A stretch of 64,000 bases of DNA from Herbaspirillum frisingense GSF30 (GTDB lineage: Bacteria; Pseudomonadota; Gammaproteobacteria; Burkholderiales; Burkholderiaceae_D): positions 124,001 through 188,000 of the forward strand of contig NZ_AEEC02000002.1 in assembly GCF_000300975.2 (NCBI RefSeq). The letters run 5' to 3'. The translations under genes were made by a program, and so were the position numbers. Below the pieces are notes generated by a model. The model had not been told where the DNA came from, searched no databases, and was given only the letters and a program-made list of their open reading frames with translations. Below, piece after piece: positions 9,282-18,790 of this stretch (position 1 is the first letter of the stretch; each line of letters opens with the position of its first letter).

Positions 9282-9566
9282 TCAGAGGTTCTTCAGTTCG
9301 GCCGGCATGGGGAAGAAGGTCGGGTGGCGATAGACCTTGCTGTTGGACGGCTCGAACAGCGGCGCCTTGTCACCCGGGCTGGAGGAGACGATATCGGCGG
9401 CGCGCACCACCCAGATGCCCACGCCTTCGTTGCGGCGGGTGTAGACATCGCGGGCATTGTTGATGGCCATCTCGCCATCGGGGGCATGCAGGCTGCCGAC
9501 GTGTTTATGGGCCAGACCGTGCTGGCTGCGGATGAAGACTTCCCAGAGAGGCCATTCCTTGCTCAT
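9282..9566 (-). CDS. paaB: Phenylacetyl-CoA 1,2-epoxidase, small subunit PaaB
   Basis: 94-aa PaaB family protein, which binds PaaAC and is needed for activity or electron transfer in the epoxidase complex. The recognisable stretches are EWPLWEVFIRSQHGLAHKHV, ARDVYTRRNEGVGIWVV, and the C-terminal KVYRHPTFFPMP. The length matches the family. It sits between paaA (93 bp upstream) and paaC (13 bp downstream). Confidence 0.94.
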   Translation of the reverse strand: MSKEWPLWEVFIRSQHGLAHKHVGSLHAPDGEMAINNARDVYTRRNEGVGIWVVRAADIVSSSPGDKAPLFEPSNSKVYRHPTFFPMPAELKNL

Positions 9567-9659
9567 GATCGATTTCCTTGTTGGCGGGCCGCGCAGGGGG
9601 CGGCCACTGGCATTGTTGTGAATTGAAGCGAAAGGGATTGAAATCGGACAACCGGCGGA

Positions 9660-10646
9660 TCAGGCGGCCTTCCGGCTGGCCTGTTTGTCGGCGTGCGCTA
9701 CCAGGGCATCGCGGAACCAGGCGCCGTCCTCGTACGCCTGCCTGCGGGTGGACAGGCGCTCGCGGTTGCAGGGGCCATTGCCGCGCACGACGTTGTGGAA
9801 TTCGTCCCAGTCGACCTGGCCGAAGTCGTAGCGACCGCGTTCTTCGTTCCACTTCAGATCGGGGTCGGGCACGGTCAGGCCCAGGTATTCGATCTGCGGG
9901 ATGGTCTGGTCCACCATGCGCTGGCGCAGTTCATCATTGGAGAACAGCTTGATGCGCCACTGCATCGATTGCGCGCTGTGCACCGAGGTCGCATCGGACG
10001 GGCCGAACATCATCAGTGCCGGCCACCACCAGCGGTTCAACGCATCCTGCGCCATCTGCTTCTGCTCGGGGGTGCCACGACACAGCGCCAGCATGATGTC
10101 GTAGCCCTGGCGGGCGTGGAAGGATTCTTCCTTGCACACCCGCACCATGGCGCGCGAGTAGGGACCGAAGGAACAGCGGCACAGCGGAATCTGGTTGATG
10201 ATGGCCGAGCCATCCACCAGCCAGCCGATGGCGCCCATGTCGGCCCAGTTCAGGGCTGGGTAGTTGAAGATGCTGGAATACTTGGCACGACCGGCGTGCA
10301 ATTCGGCCAACAGGTCTTCGCGGGATACACCTAAGGTCTCGGCGGCGCTGTACAGGTACAGGCCATGGCCGGCCTCGTCCTGGATCTTGGCCAGCAGGAT
10401 GGCCTTGCGTTGCAGCGTGGGCGCACGCGTGACCCAATTGCCCTCGGGCAGCTGGCCGACGATTTCCGAGTGCGCGTGCTGCGAGATCTGGCGTACCAGG
10501 GTCTTGCGATACGCCTCCGGCATCCAGTCCTTGGGTTCGATCTTGACGCCCGCATCGATGCGCGCCTGGAACGCCAGTTCTTCCGGCGACATCTCCTCGG
10601 CTTTGCGCACCTGGGTCAGGCCGGTGTCTACCATCTGTGCATACAT
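9660..10646 (-). CDS. paaA: Phenylacetyl-CoA 1,2-epoxidase, catalytic subunit PaaA
   Basis: Catalytic di-iron ferritin-like subunit, 328 aa. It inserts one oxygen atom into the aromatic ring of phenylacetyl-CoA. Metal-ligand regions are [20 protein letters not shown] (Glu and His) and [15 protein letters not shown] (Glu and His). The ATG reading [13 protein letters not shown] is chosen because PaaA homologues begin there, with AGAAGTACCATG upstream; a longer ATG version adds 20 non-conserved residues. The gap to paaY is 148 bp, so paaA might also have a promoter of its own, but none is obvious. Confidence 0.94.
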   Translation of the reverse strand: MYAQMVDTGLTQVRKAEEMSPEELAFQARIDAGVKIEPKDWMPEAYRKTLVRQISQHAHSEIVGQLPEGNWVTRAPTLQRKAILLAKIQDEAGHGLYLYSAAETLGVSREDLLAELHAGRAKYSSIFNYPALNWADMGAIGWLVDGSAIINQIPLCRCSFGPYSRAMVRVCKEESFHARQGYDIMLALCRGTPEQKQMAQDALNRWWWPALMMFGPSDATSVHSAQSMQWRIKLFSNDELRQRMVDQTIPQIEYLGLTVPDPDLKWNEERGRYDFGQVDWDEFHNVVRGNGPCNRERLSTRRQAYEDGAWFRDALVAHADKQASRKAA

Positions 10647-10729
10647 GGTACTTCTCCGTGAAAAGGTTGCACGCTGAGCGACGGGCGAACGAGATCCTGA
10701 CCGCATTGGCCCGCTTCAGGTGGGTGAAA

Positions 10730-10762
10730 CTGAAAAGCTGAAAAGCTGAAAAAACTGCTGAA
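10730..10762. repeat. Short tandem repeat in paaY-paaA spacer
   Basis: Three near-perfect copies of CTGAAAAG sit side by side and then degrade (CTGAAAAAACTGCTGAA). On the operon's transcribed strand this is a U/C-rich leader stretch before paaA. A role is unknown; it may be slippage sequence or affect transcription or mRNA stability. Confidence 0.5.
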
Positions 10763-10794
10763 TCGAAAATCGGTAAAACTGTCCTGTCGCAACG

Positions 10795-11397
10795 CTACGC
10801 GCGCCTGGCGGCGATCAAGGGCTGGACCCGGGGCGCGGCAAGGACCGGCCGGTTCTCCTCGATCTCGCTCAACGGGCTGACCTCGCGCAGACTGCGCAGG
10901 CTGCGCCGGGTCAGGTCGTGATACGTGCTGGTGCCGGCCTGCTTCCAGTCGATCTCCTCGGGCGAGAGTTCGCGCACCACCTTGGCCGGCAGGCCTGCCA
11001 CCAGCGTGCGCGGTGGCACCTGCATGCCGGCCCGCACGAAGGCACAGGCCGCCACGATGGCCTGCTCGCCCACCACCGCTTCATCCATGACCACCGCGTT
11101 CATGCCTACCAGCGCATCGCGTTGCACGGTGCAGCTGTGCAGCACCGCGCCGTGGCCGATATGGCCGTTTTCCCCGACCACCGTGTCGTGACCGGGAAAG
11201 CCGTGGATCACGCAGGTGTCCTGCACGTTGGCACCACGCTGCAGCACGATGCGACCGAAGTCGCCGCGCAGGCAGGCCGCCGGGCCGACATAGCAATCGG
11301 CACCGACGATGACGTCGCCGATCAATACCGCCGTGGGATGCACATAGGCCGTGGGGTCGACCACCGGAATCACATCTTCGATTGCATAGCTGGGCAC
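10795..11397 (-). CDS. paaY: Phenylacetate degradation protein PaaY (hexapeptide-repeat thioesterase/carbonic-anhydrase fold)
   Basis: Left-handed beta-helix (LbetaH) protein, 200 aa. PaaY is a gamma-carbonic-anhydrase-like metalloprotein reported to act as thioesterase on a dead-end hydroxylated CoA intermediate. Hexapeptide repeats run from about residue 20 to 150 (VHPTAVLIGDVIVGADCYVG, GAVLHSC, GMNAVVMD), with candidate zinc His residues in HGFPGHDTVV and NGHIGHGAVLHS. It is the first gene of the paa operon, about 128 nt after the predicted transcription start, so it has a long leader. Confidence 0.9.
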   Translation of the reverse strand: MPSYAIEDVIPVVDPTAYVHPTAVLIGDVIVGADCYVGPAACLRGDFGRIVLQRGANVQDTCVIHGFPGHDTVVGENGHIGHGAVLHSCTVQRDALVGMNAVVMDEAVVGEQAIVAACAFVRAGMQVPPRTLVAGLPAKVVRELSPEEIDWKQAGTSTYHDLTRRSLRSLREVSPLSEIEENRPVLAAPRVQPLIAARRA

Positions 11398-11531
11398 CGC
11401 GTCTCCTTGTGCAGCGGCCCTTGCCGGGCTGCGCCGCCTTGTCGTTGCAGCGAAACTGGCTGGCTTGTCCGCTGCTTTCTTCCTGGCTGAAGGCGGGAAA
11501 AAAGCATTTGCCTGTCGCTGTTTTTTAGGGA

Positions 11532-11560
11532 ATAATAATTTCGACCGACCGGTTGGTCAA
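11532..11560 (-). promoter_or_regulatory. Predicted sigma-70 promoter of the paaY-ABCDEGHIKJF operon
   Basis: On the minus strand the region reads TTGACC, a 17-bp spacer, then TATTAT: near-consensus -35 and -10 boxes with ideal spacing. Transcription should start near 11525. The operator palindrome (next entry) covers the spacer and most of the -35, so bound repressor would block RNA polymerase. Confidence 0.75.
11543..11558. promoter_or_regulatory. Probable PaaR operator (imperfect palindrome)
   Basis: GACCGACCGGTTGGTC is a 16-bp inverted repeat with one mismatched pair (14 of 16 bases symmetrical). ACCGACC/GGTCGGT-type palindromes are typical of TetR-family PaaR operators in betaproteobacteria. 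It lies between the divergent paaR and paaY genes and inside the paa promoter. Phenylacetyl-CoA is the known effector that releases PaaR. Confidence 0.75.
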
Positions 11561-11739
11561 TAATGTTTTTAGAGTTTTTCCTGACCGATATCGGAAAGTT
11601 CGGGATGCACCGGTGGTCGGGCAGGGCAGCTGGAGAGGTCGGACGCTGTGCTGGTTGCAGATGTTGCGTAGATGTTTCGTAAGAGTTTTGATTTACGGCA
11701 CAATCATGACTTTGCGGAAATATCAAAGAGGACGCACTT

Positions 11740-12360
11740 ATGCCACGCAAGCGTGCAGCGGGATACGACAACCAGCGCGAGACCATCATCGAACAGGCGG
11801 CAGCCTTGTTCGCGCGCAACGGTTTCGCCGGCACATCGATGAATGAAGTGGCACTGGCATGTGGCCTGTCCAAGGCCTCGCTGTATCACTACTACACCGA
11901 CAAGCATCAACTGTTGATGACCATCTGCGAAGGCCATATCGACCGCCTGTGCGCTCTGGTCGATGAAGTGGCACAGCAGGACCTGCCACCCGAGCCACGC
12001 CTGCGCCTGCTGATCCAGCGCTTCGTGGAGGAATACCGCGACGCCCAGAACGAGCATCGCGTGCTGACCGAGGACGTGCGCTTCCTGGCGCCGGAGGACC
12101 AGGAAAGCATCCTGACCGGCGAACGCAAGGTGGTCAAGGCAGTGGCCGATGCCATGTGCGCGGTGCGCCCGGAGCTGGATCGCAGTCGCATGGCCAAGCC
12201 GCTGGCGATGCTTCTGTTCGGCATGATCAACTGGATGTTCATGTGGCTCAAGCCCGATGGCGAGCTGACCCATGAGCGCATGGCGGTGGTCGTGTCCGAT
12301 CTGTTGTTCGGTGGTATCGGCGCCGTGGGCCTGGACGGCGTCCCCAGGAAGAAACGATGA
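11740..12360 (+). CDS. paaR: TetR-family phenylacetate pathway repressor PaaR
   Basis: 206 aa. The N-terminal TetR HTH covers about residues 10-60 (IIEQAAALFARNGFAGTSMN, then ACGLSKASLYHYYTDK, the recognition helix region), and a helical ligand-binding domain follows. It is divergent from the paa operon and upstream of the transporter/paaZ genes, the standard place for betaproteobacterial PaaR, unlike the GntR-type PaaX of E. coli. It probably represses both divergent units and is relieved by phenylacetyl-CoA. The last residues are basic (PRKKR). Confidence 0.88.
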   Translation: MPRKRAAGYDNQRETIIEQAAALFARNGFAGTSMNEVALACGLSKASLYHYYTDKHQLLMTICEGHIDRLCALVDEVAQQDLPPEPRLRLLIQRFVEEYRDAQNEHRVLTEDVRFLAPEDQESILTGERKVVKAVADAMCAVRPELDRSRMAKPLAMLLFGMINWMFMWLKPDGELTHERMAVVVSDLLFGGIGAVGLDGVPRKKR

Positions 12361-12431
12361 CGTGAGCCCTTGATCGGTCGCGTCATTGCAGGCATGCAAC
12401 ACCACAATGACAACACCATCAAGGAGACTCC

Positions 12432-13613
12432 ATGCCGTACCGCTTGCCCTCTATTTGTCCACCTCGACTGCAGTTTTTCCGTCCGCTGTTTGCACTGGCC
12501 CTGGCCGGCTGCATGCACCTCGCCCACGCCGACATCAACGTCGGCGTCACCGTCTCCACCACCGGTCCGGCCGCCTCGCTGGGCATTCCGGAGAAGAACA
12601 CCATCGCGCTGCTGCCGACCACCATCGTCGGGCAGAAGATCAACTACATCGTCCTCGATGACGCCTCCGACACCACGCAGGCGGTCAAGAATGCACGCCG
12701 CTTCGTTACCGAAAACAATGTCGATGTCATCGTCGGTTCCTCCGTCAGCCCCAACTCGATCTCGATGATCGAGGTCGCCGCCGAGGCGCAGACGCCGATG
12801 ATCTCGCTGGCCGCTGCGGCCCGCATCGTCGAGCCCATGGACGCCAAGAAGAAGTGGGTCTTCAAGACCCCGCAGAACGACATCATGATGTCGCTGGCCA
12901 TCGCCCGCGACATGGTGGCGCGGGGCTATCAGCGTGTGGCCTTCATCGGTTATGCCAATGCCTACGGTGAAGGCTGGTACGAGGAATTCAAGAAGGCTGC
13001 CGGCCTGAAAAAGCTGGAGCTGGTGGCCAACGAACGCTTCGCTCCGACCGATACCTCGGCCACCGCACAAGCCCTGAAACTGGTGGCGGCCAAGCCGGAC
13101 GCGATCCTCATCGCCGCCTCCGGCACCCCGGCCGTGGTCCCGCAGCGTGCTCTCAAGGAGCGCGGCTTCAAGGGCCAGATCTACCAGACCCATGGCGTGG
13201 CCAATGCCGACTACCTGCGGGTGGGCGGCAAGATGCTGGATGGCACCCTGCTGCCGGCCGGCCCGGTGCTGGTGGCAGCGCAACTGCCGGCTACCAATCC
13301 CATCCGCAAGGTGGCGCTGGACTATACCGCCCGCTATGAGGCCGCCCACGGCAAGGACAGTGTCTCCCTCTTCGGCGGTTATGCCTGGGATGCCGGCGTG
13401 CTGCTGCAATCGGCCATTCCCGTGGCAATGAAGCGTGCCAAGCCCGGTACCCCGGAGTTCCGCGCCGCGCTGCGCGACGCGCTGGAAGCCACCCGTGAAG
13501 TGACCGGCGTACACGGCGTCTACAACATGTCGGCCAGCGACCACCTGGGTCTGGACCAGCGCGCCTCGGTGATGGTCAAGATCGTCGATGGCGCCTGGCA
13601 ATACCAGCCCTGA
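12432..13613 (+). CDS. ABC transporter substrate-binding protein (Liv type), probably for phenylacetate
   Basis: Periplasmic binding protein of the branched-chain amino acid (Peripla_BP_6) class, 393 aa. The N-terminal signal (FFRPLFALALAGCMHLAHA, then DINVGVTVSTTGPAAS) could be cut by signal peptidase I after HA; LAGC could also be a lipobox. The ligand-domain phrases VIVGSSVSPNSISM, VAFIGYANAYGEGWYEEF and ILIAASGTPAVVPQ are typical. It comes 71 bp after paaR with a good AAGGAGA ribosome site, and is followed by paaZ and the matching permease/ATPase genes. The substrate is inferred only from the paa context. Confidence 0.85.
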   Translation: MPYRLPSICPPRLQFFRPLFALALAGCMHLAHADINVGVTVSTTGPAASLGIPEKNTIALLPTTIVGQKINYIVLDDASDTTQAVKNARRFVTENNVDVIVGSSVSPNSISMIEVAAEAQTPMISLAAAARIVEPMDAKKKWVFKTPQNDIMMSLAIARDMVARGYQRVAFIGYANAYGEGWYEEFKKAAGLKKLELVANERFAPTDTSATAQALKLVAAKPDAILIAASGTPAVVPQRALKERGFKGQIYQTHGVANADYLRVGGKMLDGTLLPAGPVLVAAQLPATNPIRKVALDYTARYEAAHGKDSVSLFGGYAWDAGVLLQSAIPVAMKRAKPGTPEFRAALRDALEATREVTGVHGVYNMSASDHLGLDQRASVMVKIVDGAWQYQP

Positions 13614-13722
13614 TCCGCTTTGCAGGTCGGCCTCTTCAGGCCATTTGATACCCATGCCGGCCATGCACCCGGGCTGACCTTCAGCCGGGTGCGCCAGCAT
13701 CTTCACGTCTACAGGAGTTCCC

Positions 13723-15786
13723 ATGACGGTACGTACACCGCAGCTACAGAGTTTCATTGCCGGCCGCTGGCTCGGCGAGAGTCCAGCCCAGATCTTGCAC
13801 AGCGCCGTCAACGGCCGCGCCGTCGCATCCACCCACGCCGAGGCGATCGACTTCGGCGAAGCACTGGATCACGCCCGCCAGCAGGGGCTGCCCGGCCTGC
13901 TGGCGCTGGACTTCCAGCAACGCGCCGCCCGCCTCAAGGCCCTGGCGAAATACCTGACCGAACACAAGGAGACGCTCTACGCCATCTCCGCCCACACCGG
14001 CGCCACCCGCGCCGATAGCTGGATCGACATCGAAGGCGGTAGCGGCACGCTGTTCACCTATGCCAGCATCGGCACCAATGAATTTCCGTCCTCCAACTTG
14101 CTGCATGAGGGGCCGGCCTTTGCGCTGGGCAAGCAGGGTCGCTTCGCCGGCAGCCACATCCTGGTACCGCGCGGCGGCGTGGCGGTGCATATCAATGCCT
14201 TCAACTTCCCGGTCTGGGGCATGCTGGAAAAATTCGCGCCGAGCTTCCTGGCGGGCATGCCCTGCATCGTCAAGCCGGCCACCGCCACCAGCTATCTGGC
14301 CGAGGCGGCAGTGCGGCTGATCCAGCAATCCGGGCTGCTGCCGGCCGGCAGCCTGCAGCTGGTGATCGGCAGCACCGGTGACCTGCTGGATCGCCTGCAG
14401 CCGCAGGACGTGGTGACCTTCACCGGCTCGGCCGACACCGCCGCCCGCCTGCGCGTCCACCCCAATCTGGTTGCCAATGCCATTCCCTTCAACGCCGAGG
14501 CCGACTCGCTGAACTGCGCCATCCTTGGCCCGGATGTCGGCGCGGATGATGAAGAGTTCGAGCTCTTCGTCAAGGAGGTGGCACGCGAGATGACTACCAA
14601 GGCCGGCCAGAAATGCACCGCCATCCGGCGCGCCATCGTGCCGCGCCAGCATGTCGATGCGGTGGCTGAACGGCTGGCGGCGCGGTTGCGCAAGATCGTG
14701 GTCGGCGACCCGGCGCTGGAGTCGGTGCGCATGGGGCCGCTGGCTTCCCGTGACCAGCAGCGCGATGTCGAGCAACGGTTGGCGCTGTTGAAGCAGGGCG
14801 CCGACATCCTGCTCGGTGCCGGCACGGCATTCCAGCCGCAGGGCGAGGGTGTGGCCGAGGGCGCCTTCTTCGCGCCGACCCTGCTGCTGGCACGCGACAC
14901 GGCCGCCGGCAGCCCGGTGCATGAAGTCGAGGCCTTTGGCCCCGTCAGCACCCTGTTGCCCTACGATGACCTGGACGAAGCCTTGGCCCTGGCCGCCCGC
15001 GGACGCGGCAGCCTGGTGGCCAGCCTGGTCACGCGCACGCCCGCCGTGGCGGCGCGGGTCATTCCTGCGGCCGCCGCCTGGCATGGTCGCCTGCTGGTAT
15101 TGGATCGCGAATCGGCACCGGAATCCACCGGCCATGGTTCACCCCTGCCGCAGCTCAAGCACGGCGGCCCCGGTCGTGCCGGCGGCGGCGAAGAACTGGG
15201 CGGGGCCCGGGCGGTCAAGCATTACCTGCAGCGCAGTGCGGTGCAGGGTTCGCCCACCATGCTGGCGGCGGTGGTCGGCGAGCATGTGCGCGGCGCCCAA
15301 GTCCGCGAATCGGACATCCACCCCTTCCGTCACTACTTCGAAGACCTGCAGATCGGCGACTCGCTGAGCACCCATCGACGCACCGTGACCGAGGCTGACA
15401 TCGTGAATTTCGGCTGCCTCTCCGGTGACCATTTCTACATGCACTTCGACGACATCTCGGCACGCCAGTCGCCCTTCGGCAAGCGCATCGCCCACGGCTA
15501 CTTCGTGCTTTCGGCGGCGGCCGGGCTGTTTGTCTCGCCGGCACCCGGGCCGGTGCTGGCCAACTACGGGCTGGACACGCTGCGCTTCGTCAAGCCGGTC
15601 GGCATCGGCGACACCCTGCGTGCCCGGCTGACCTGCAAGCGCAAGATCGACCGCAACAAGAAGGACGCCAATGGCCAGGGGCAGGGCGTGGTCGCCTGGG
15701 ATGTGGAGGTCAGCAACCAGGAGGACGAGCTGGTCGCGTCCTACGACATCCTGACCCTGGTGGCCAAGCGACCGGTGGCAGCATAG
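13723..15786 (+). CDS. paaZ: Bifunctional oxepin-CoA hydrolase / 3-oxo-5,6-dehydrosuberyl-CoA semialdehyde dehydrogenase PaaZ
   Basis: 687 aa, full length. The N-terminal aldehyde dehydrogenase domain (about 1-520) has Glu259 in FNAEAD and catalytic Cys298 in AGQKCTAIRR, matching E. coli Glu256 and Cys295. The C-terminal MaoC-like hotdog hydratase (about 545-680) has the catalytic GDHFYMHFDD motif and FGKRIAHGYFVLSAAAGLF. The hydratase opens the oxepin ring; the dehydrogenase oxidises the resulting aldehyde with NADP. The gene is split away from the paaA-K operon and lies between the ABC binding protein and the permease, so ring opening is co-transcribed with uptake. Confidence 0.95.
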   Translation: MTVRTPQLQSFIAGRWLGESPAQILHSAVNGRAVASTHAEAIDFGEALDHARQQGLPGLLALDFQQRAARLKALAKYLTEHKETLYAISAHTGATRADSWIDIEGGSGTLFTYASIGTNEFPSSNLLHEGPAFALGKQGRFAGSHILVPRGGVAVHINAFNFPVWGMLEKFAPSFLAGMPCIVKPATATSYLAEAAVRLIQQSGLLPAGSLQLVIGSTGDLLDRLQPQDVVTFTGSADTAARLRVHPNLVANAIPFNAEADSLNCAILGPDVGADDEEFELFVKEVAREMTTKAGQKCTAIRRAIVPRQHVDAVAERLAARLRKIVVGDPALESVRMGPLASRDQQRDVEQRLALLKQGADILLGAGTAFQPQGEGVAEGAFFAPTLLLARDTAAGSPVHEVEAFGPVSTLLPYDDLDEALALAARGRGSLVASLVTRTPAVAARVIPAAAAWHGRLLVLDRESAPESTGHGSPLPQLKHGGPGRAGGGEELGGARAVKHYLQRSAVQGSPTMLAAVVGEHVRGAQVRESDIHPFRHYFEDLQIGDSLSTHRRTVTEADIVNFGCLSGDHFYMHFDDISARQSPFGKRIAHGYFVLSAAAGLFVSPAPGPVLANYGLDTLRFVKPVGIGDTLRARLTCKRKIDRNKKDANGQGQGVVAWDVEVSNQEDELVASYDILTLVAKRPVAA

Positions 15787-15927
15787 TCATATGACAGAAC
15801 GGCTGGATGCCGGCAGTCATTGATTGCGTAAATGATATAAAAAATATAAACGGCTCGACGGAGCCGGAGACCTGCCCGGCCAGCCGCAGCCCGAACTGCG
15901 AGGCCCGGGCAGAACAGGAGGAGACAA
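15787..15927. other. AT-rich spacer between paaZ and the permease gene
   Basis: 141 bp containing the AT-rich run GATATAAAAAATATAAA inside otherwise GC-rich DNA, then a GC-rich stretch and the AGGAGGAGACAA ribosome site of the next gene. A secondary promoter is possible, but no clear -35/-10 pair with correct spacing is seen. Confidence 0.3.
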
Positions 15928-16980
15928 ATGGATGCAAGCATATTGACCGTGCTGGTGCAGGACGGCATCACCACCGGCGCCATCTATGCGCTGTTGTCGC
16001 TGGCGCTGGTGCTGGTGTTTTCGGTGACGCGGGTGATCTTCCTGCCGCAGGGCGAATTCGTCGCCTTTGGCGCCTTGACACTGGCGGCGATCCAGAACGG
16101 CCAGGCACCCGGCACGGCCTTGCTGTTATTGGCACTGGGTGGCGTGACGCTGGCGGTGGAAGCCGGCAGCGCATTGCGCCTGCCGCAATCCCGCGCGCGC
16201 CTGCGGCGCCGCTGGCCCTGGATGCTGGCCACGCAGGTACTGATGCCGCTGCTGGTGGTCGCAATCACCCGTTACGTTGACCTGCAGACACTGGCCATGC
16301 CGCTGCAGATCCTGCTGGCACTGCTCATCGTGGTGCCGATGGGGCCGATGATCTATCGCGTGGCATACCAGCCGCTGGCGCATTCTAGCGTGCTGGTGCT
16401 GCTGATTGTCTCGCTGGGTGTACACCTGGCCATGGTCGGGCTGGGGCTCTTGATGTTCGGGCCGGAAGGCAGCAACACCCGGCCCTTCACCGATCTGCAG
16501 TTCAACCTGGGCGAGAGTCCCGTATCGGGACAGAGCGTGATCGTGCTGGTGTCGGTGGCGGCGCTGATCGCGGTGATCTATCTTTTCTTCGAACGTACGC
16601 TCACCGGCAAGGCCTTGCGTGCCACCGCCGTCAACCGGCTCGGCGCCAGGCTGGTGGGCGTGGGCATCAACCAGGCCGGCAAGCTGTCCTTTGCGATGGC
16701 GGCCGGCATCGGTGCGCTGTGCGGCATCCTGATCGCGCCCTTCACCATCGTCAATTACGAATCGGGTTTCATCATCGCCCTGAAGGGCTTCGTGGGGGCC
16801 ATCTTCGGCGGACTGGCCAGCTATCCGCTGGCGGCGCTGGGTGCGGTCTCGGTGGGCCTGGTCGAGAGCTTTTCCTCATTCTGGGCCAGCTCGTTCAAGG
16901 AATTGATCGTCTTCACGGTCATCCTGCCCATCCTGCTGTGGCGGTCGCTGACCAGCCACCACATCGATGAAGAAGCCTGA
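15928..16980 (+). CDS. Liv-type ABC transporter permease (LivH-like)
   Basis: Inner-membrane permease of the branched-chain amino acid class, 350 aa, with about 8 hydrophobic segments. The LivH phrases DGITTGAIYALLSLALVLVF at the N-terminus, RATAVNRLGARLVGVGIN in the cytoplasmic coupling loop, and GFVGAIFGGLASYPLAALGA near the C-terminus are visible. It is somewhat longer than standard LivH (about 300) because of an extra segment around residues 60-125 including a basic SRARLRRRWPW loop. It pairs with the downstream permease-ATPase fusion, probably for phenylacetate import. Confidence 0.88.
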   Translation: MDASILTVLVQDGITTGAIYALLSLALVLVFSVTRVIFLPQGEFVAFGALTLAAIQNGQAPGTALLLLALGGVTLAVEAGSALRLPQSRARLRRRWPWMLATQVLMPLLVVAITRYVDLQTLAMPLQILLALLIVVPMGPMIYRVAYQPLAHSSVLVLLIVSLGVHLAMVGLGLLMFGPEGSNTRPFTDLQFNLGESPVSGQSVIVLVSVAALIAVIYLFFERTLTGKALRATAVNRLGARLVGVGINQAGKLSFAMAAGIGALCGILIAPFTIVNYESGFIIALKGFVGAIFGGLASYPLAALGAVSVGLVESFSSFWASSFKELIVFTVILPILLWRSLTSHHIDEEA

Positions 16981-16990
16981 GGTCTCCACC

Positions 16991-18790
16991 ATGCCATCCA
17001 TGCCATCCTTCATGACCCATCGCGCCGCATGGCCGGTGCTGTTCTTCGCCATCGTACTGGCCCTGCCGCAGCTGGGCCTGCCGCCGTTCTGGGTGACCCT
17101 GCTGTCCTATGTCGGCCTGTATGCCATCGTCGCCCTGGGGCTGGTCTTGCTGACCGGCGTGGCCGGCCTGATCTCGTTCGGGCAGGCGGCCTTCGTCGGC
17201 ATCGGTGCCTACACCACCGCCTATCTCACCTCGCAATTCGGCCTCTCGCCCTGGGTCGGCTTGTTGGCCGGTATCGCCCTGACCGCCTGCTCGGCGCTGG
17301 TGATCGGCGCGCTGACCATGCGCATCTCCGGCCACTACCTTCCCTTGTCCACGATTGCGTGGGGGCTGTCGCTGTACTACCTGTTCGGCAATCTGGAGAT
17401 GCTGGGTAAGCACGATGGCATCAATGGTATCCCCGCCATCAGCATCGGCAGCTTCGAGTTCGGCAACGGTGGCTCGATGTATCTGTTGATCTGGGGCGTA
17501 GTGATCCTGGCGCTGGTTTCGGTCGTCAACTTCCTCGACTCGCGCGCCGGTCGTGCGGTGCGGGCGCTCAAATATGGGTATGTCATGCCCGAGTCCATGG
17601 GTGTGGATACCGCCCGGCTGAAGATCGTCATCTTCGTCTATGCCGCCGTACTGGCGGGCATCTCGGGGTGGCTCTACGCGCATCTGCAACAGGCGGTCAA
17701 TCCCACGCCCTTCGGACTGAAATACGGCATCGACTACCTGTTGATGGTGGTGGTGGGCGGTGCCGGCCATGTCTGGGGTGCGCTACTGGGCGCGGGATTG
17801 CTGGCGGTGTTGAGCAACTTCCTGCAGGAGTGGCTGCCGGGCCTGTTGGGGAGCGGCGGTAACTTCGAAGCCATCGTCTTCGGCATTGCCCTGGTGATCT
17901 TCCTGCAGTTCGCCAACGAAGGCCTGTGGCCGCGCCTGCAGGCGCGCTTCGGCCAGCGCCGGGTGCATAGCTTGCGAACAGGTGGCGCGCCGCTGGCACA
18001 GTTGCCCAAGCCGCAGCGGGGAGAAGTCATCCTGCAGGTAGAATCCGCCCGCAAGCAGTTCGGCGGACTGGTGGCGGTCAACGATGTCAGCTTCGCGGTC
18101 AAGGCTGGTGAGATCGTCGGCCTGATCGGGCCGAACGGCGCCGGCAAGTCGACCACCTTCAACCTCGTGACCGGGGTGTTGTCGATCACCAGCGGCAAGC
18201 TCGACTATCGCGGCCAGTCATTGGCGGGATTGTCGTCACGCGAAATCTGCAGTCGCGGCATCGCCCGCACCTTCCAGCATGTGCGCCTGGTGCCGGGCAT
18301 GAGCGTGCTGGAGAACGCTGCCATGGGGGCCTTCCGTCGTGGTGAATATGCCCCGCAGCGCGGCATCCTCGCCAGCCTGGTGCGCGCCAATGCCTCCGAG
18401 GAGGCGCGCATCCTGCAGGAAGCCCGTCACCAGCTGGAGCGCGTCGGCCTGGGCAACATGCTGGACCGGCCTGCCGGCAGCCTGGCGCTGGGCCAGCAGC
18501 GCATCCTCGAAATCGCTCGCGCACTCTGCTGCGACCCCGCGCTGCTCCTGCTGGACGAGCCCGCCGCCGGCCTGCGCCTGAAGGAGAAGCAAGCCTTGGC
18601 AGCCCTGCTGGACAAGCTGCGCGGCGAAGGCATGGCGGTGCTGCTGGTGGAGCATGACATGGACTTCGTCATGCAATTGACCGACCACATCGTGGTCATG
18701 GAATTCGGCACCAAGATTGCCGAGGGCACGCCGGCACAGATCCAGGTCCACCCGGCCGTGCTGGAAGCCTATCTCGGAGGAGCCCAATGA
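16991..18790 (+). CDS. Fused Liv-type permease (LivM) and ATPase (LivG)
   Basis: 599 aa. Residues about 1-310 form a LivM-like membrane domain ([39 protein letters not shown]). After a linker, residues about 340-595 form a LivG-like ABC ATPase with Walker [13 protein letters not shown], signature [15 protein letters not shown] and Walker [12 protein letters not shown]. Such LivM-LivG fusions occur in proteobacterial importers. The start is placed at the ATG with GAGGT 7 nt upstream, 10 bp after the previous stop; an ATG 24 nt earlier, overlapping livH, is in frame but lacks a ribosome site. The end overlaps the next ATPase by 4 nt (ATGA). Confidence 0.88.
   Translation: MPSMPSFMTHRAAWPVLFFAIVLALPQLGLPPFWVTLLSYVGLYAIVALGLVLLTGVAGLISFGQAAFVGIGAYTTAYLTSQFGLSPWVGLLAGIALTACSALVIGALTMRISGHYLPLSTIAWGLSLYYLFGNLEMLGKHDGINGIPAISIGSFEFGNGGSMYLLIWGVVILALVSVVNFLDSRAGRAVRALKYGYVMPESMGVDTARLKIVIFVYAAVLAGISGWLYAHLQQAVNPTPFGLKYGIDYLLMVVVGGAGHVWGALLGAGLLAVLSNFLQEWLPGLLGSGGNFEAIVFGIALVIFLQFANEGLWPRLQARFGQRRVHSLRTGGAPLAQLPKPQRGEVILQVESARKQFGGLVAVNDVSFAVKAGEIVGLIGPNGAGKSTTFNLVTGVLSITSGKLDYRGQSLAGLSSREICSRGIARTFQHVRLVPGMSVLENAAMGAFRRGEYAPQRGILASLVRANASEEARILQEARHQLERVGLGNMLDRPAGSLALGQQRILEIARALCCDPALLLLDEPAAGLRLKEKQALAALLDKLRGEGMAVLLVEHDMDFVMQLTDHIVVMEFGTKIAEGTPAQIQVHPAVLEAYLGGAQ

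Noticed and set aside
10730-10762. CRISPR-like repeat
   Set aside because: Units are 8 bp, adjacent and without spacers; there are no cas genes. It is simple tandem sequence.
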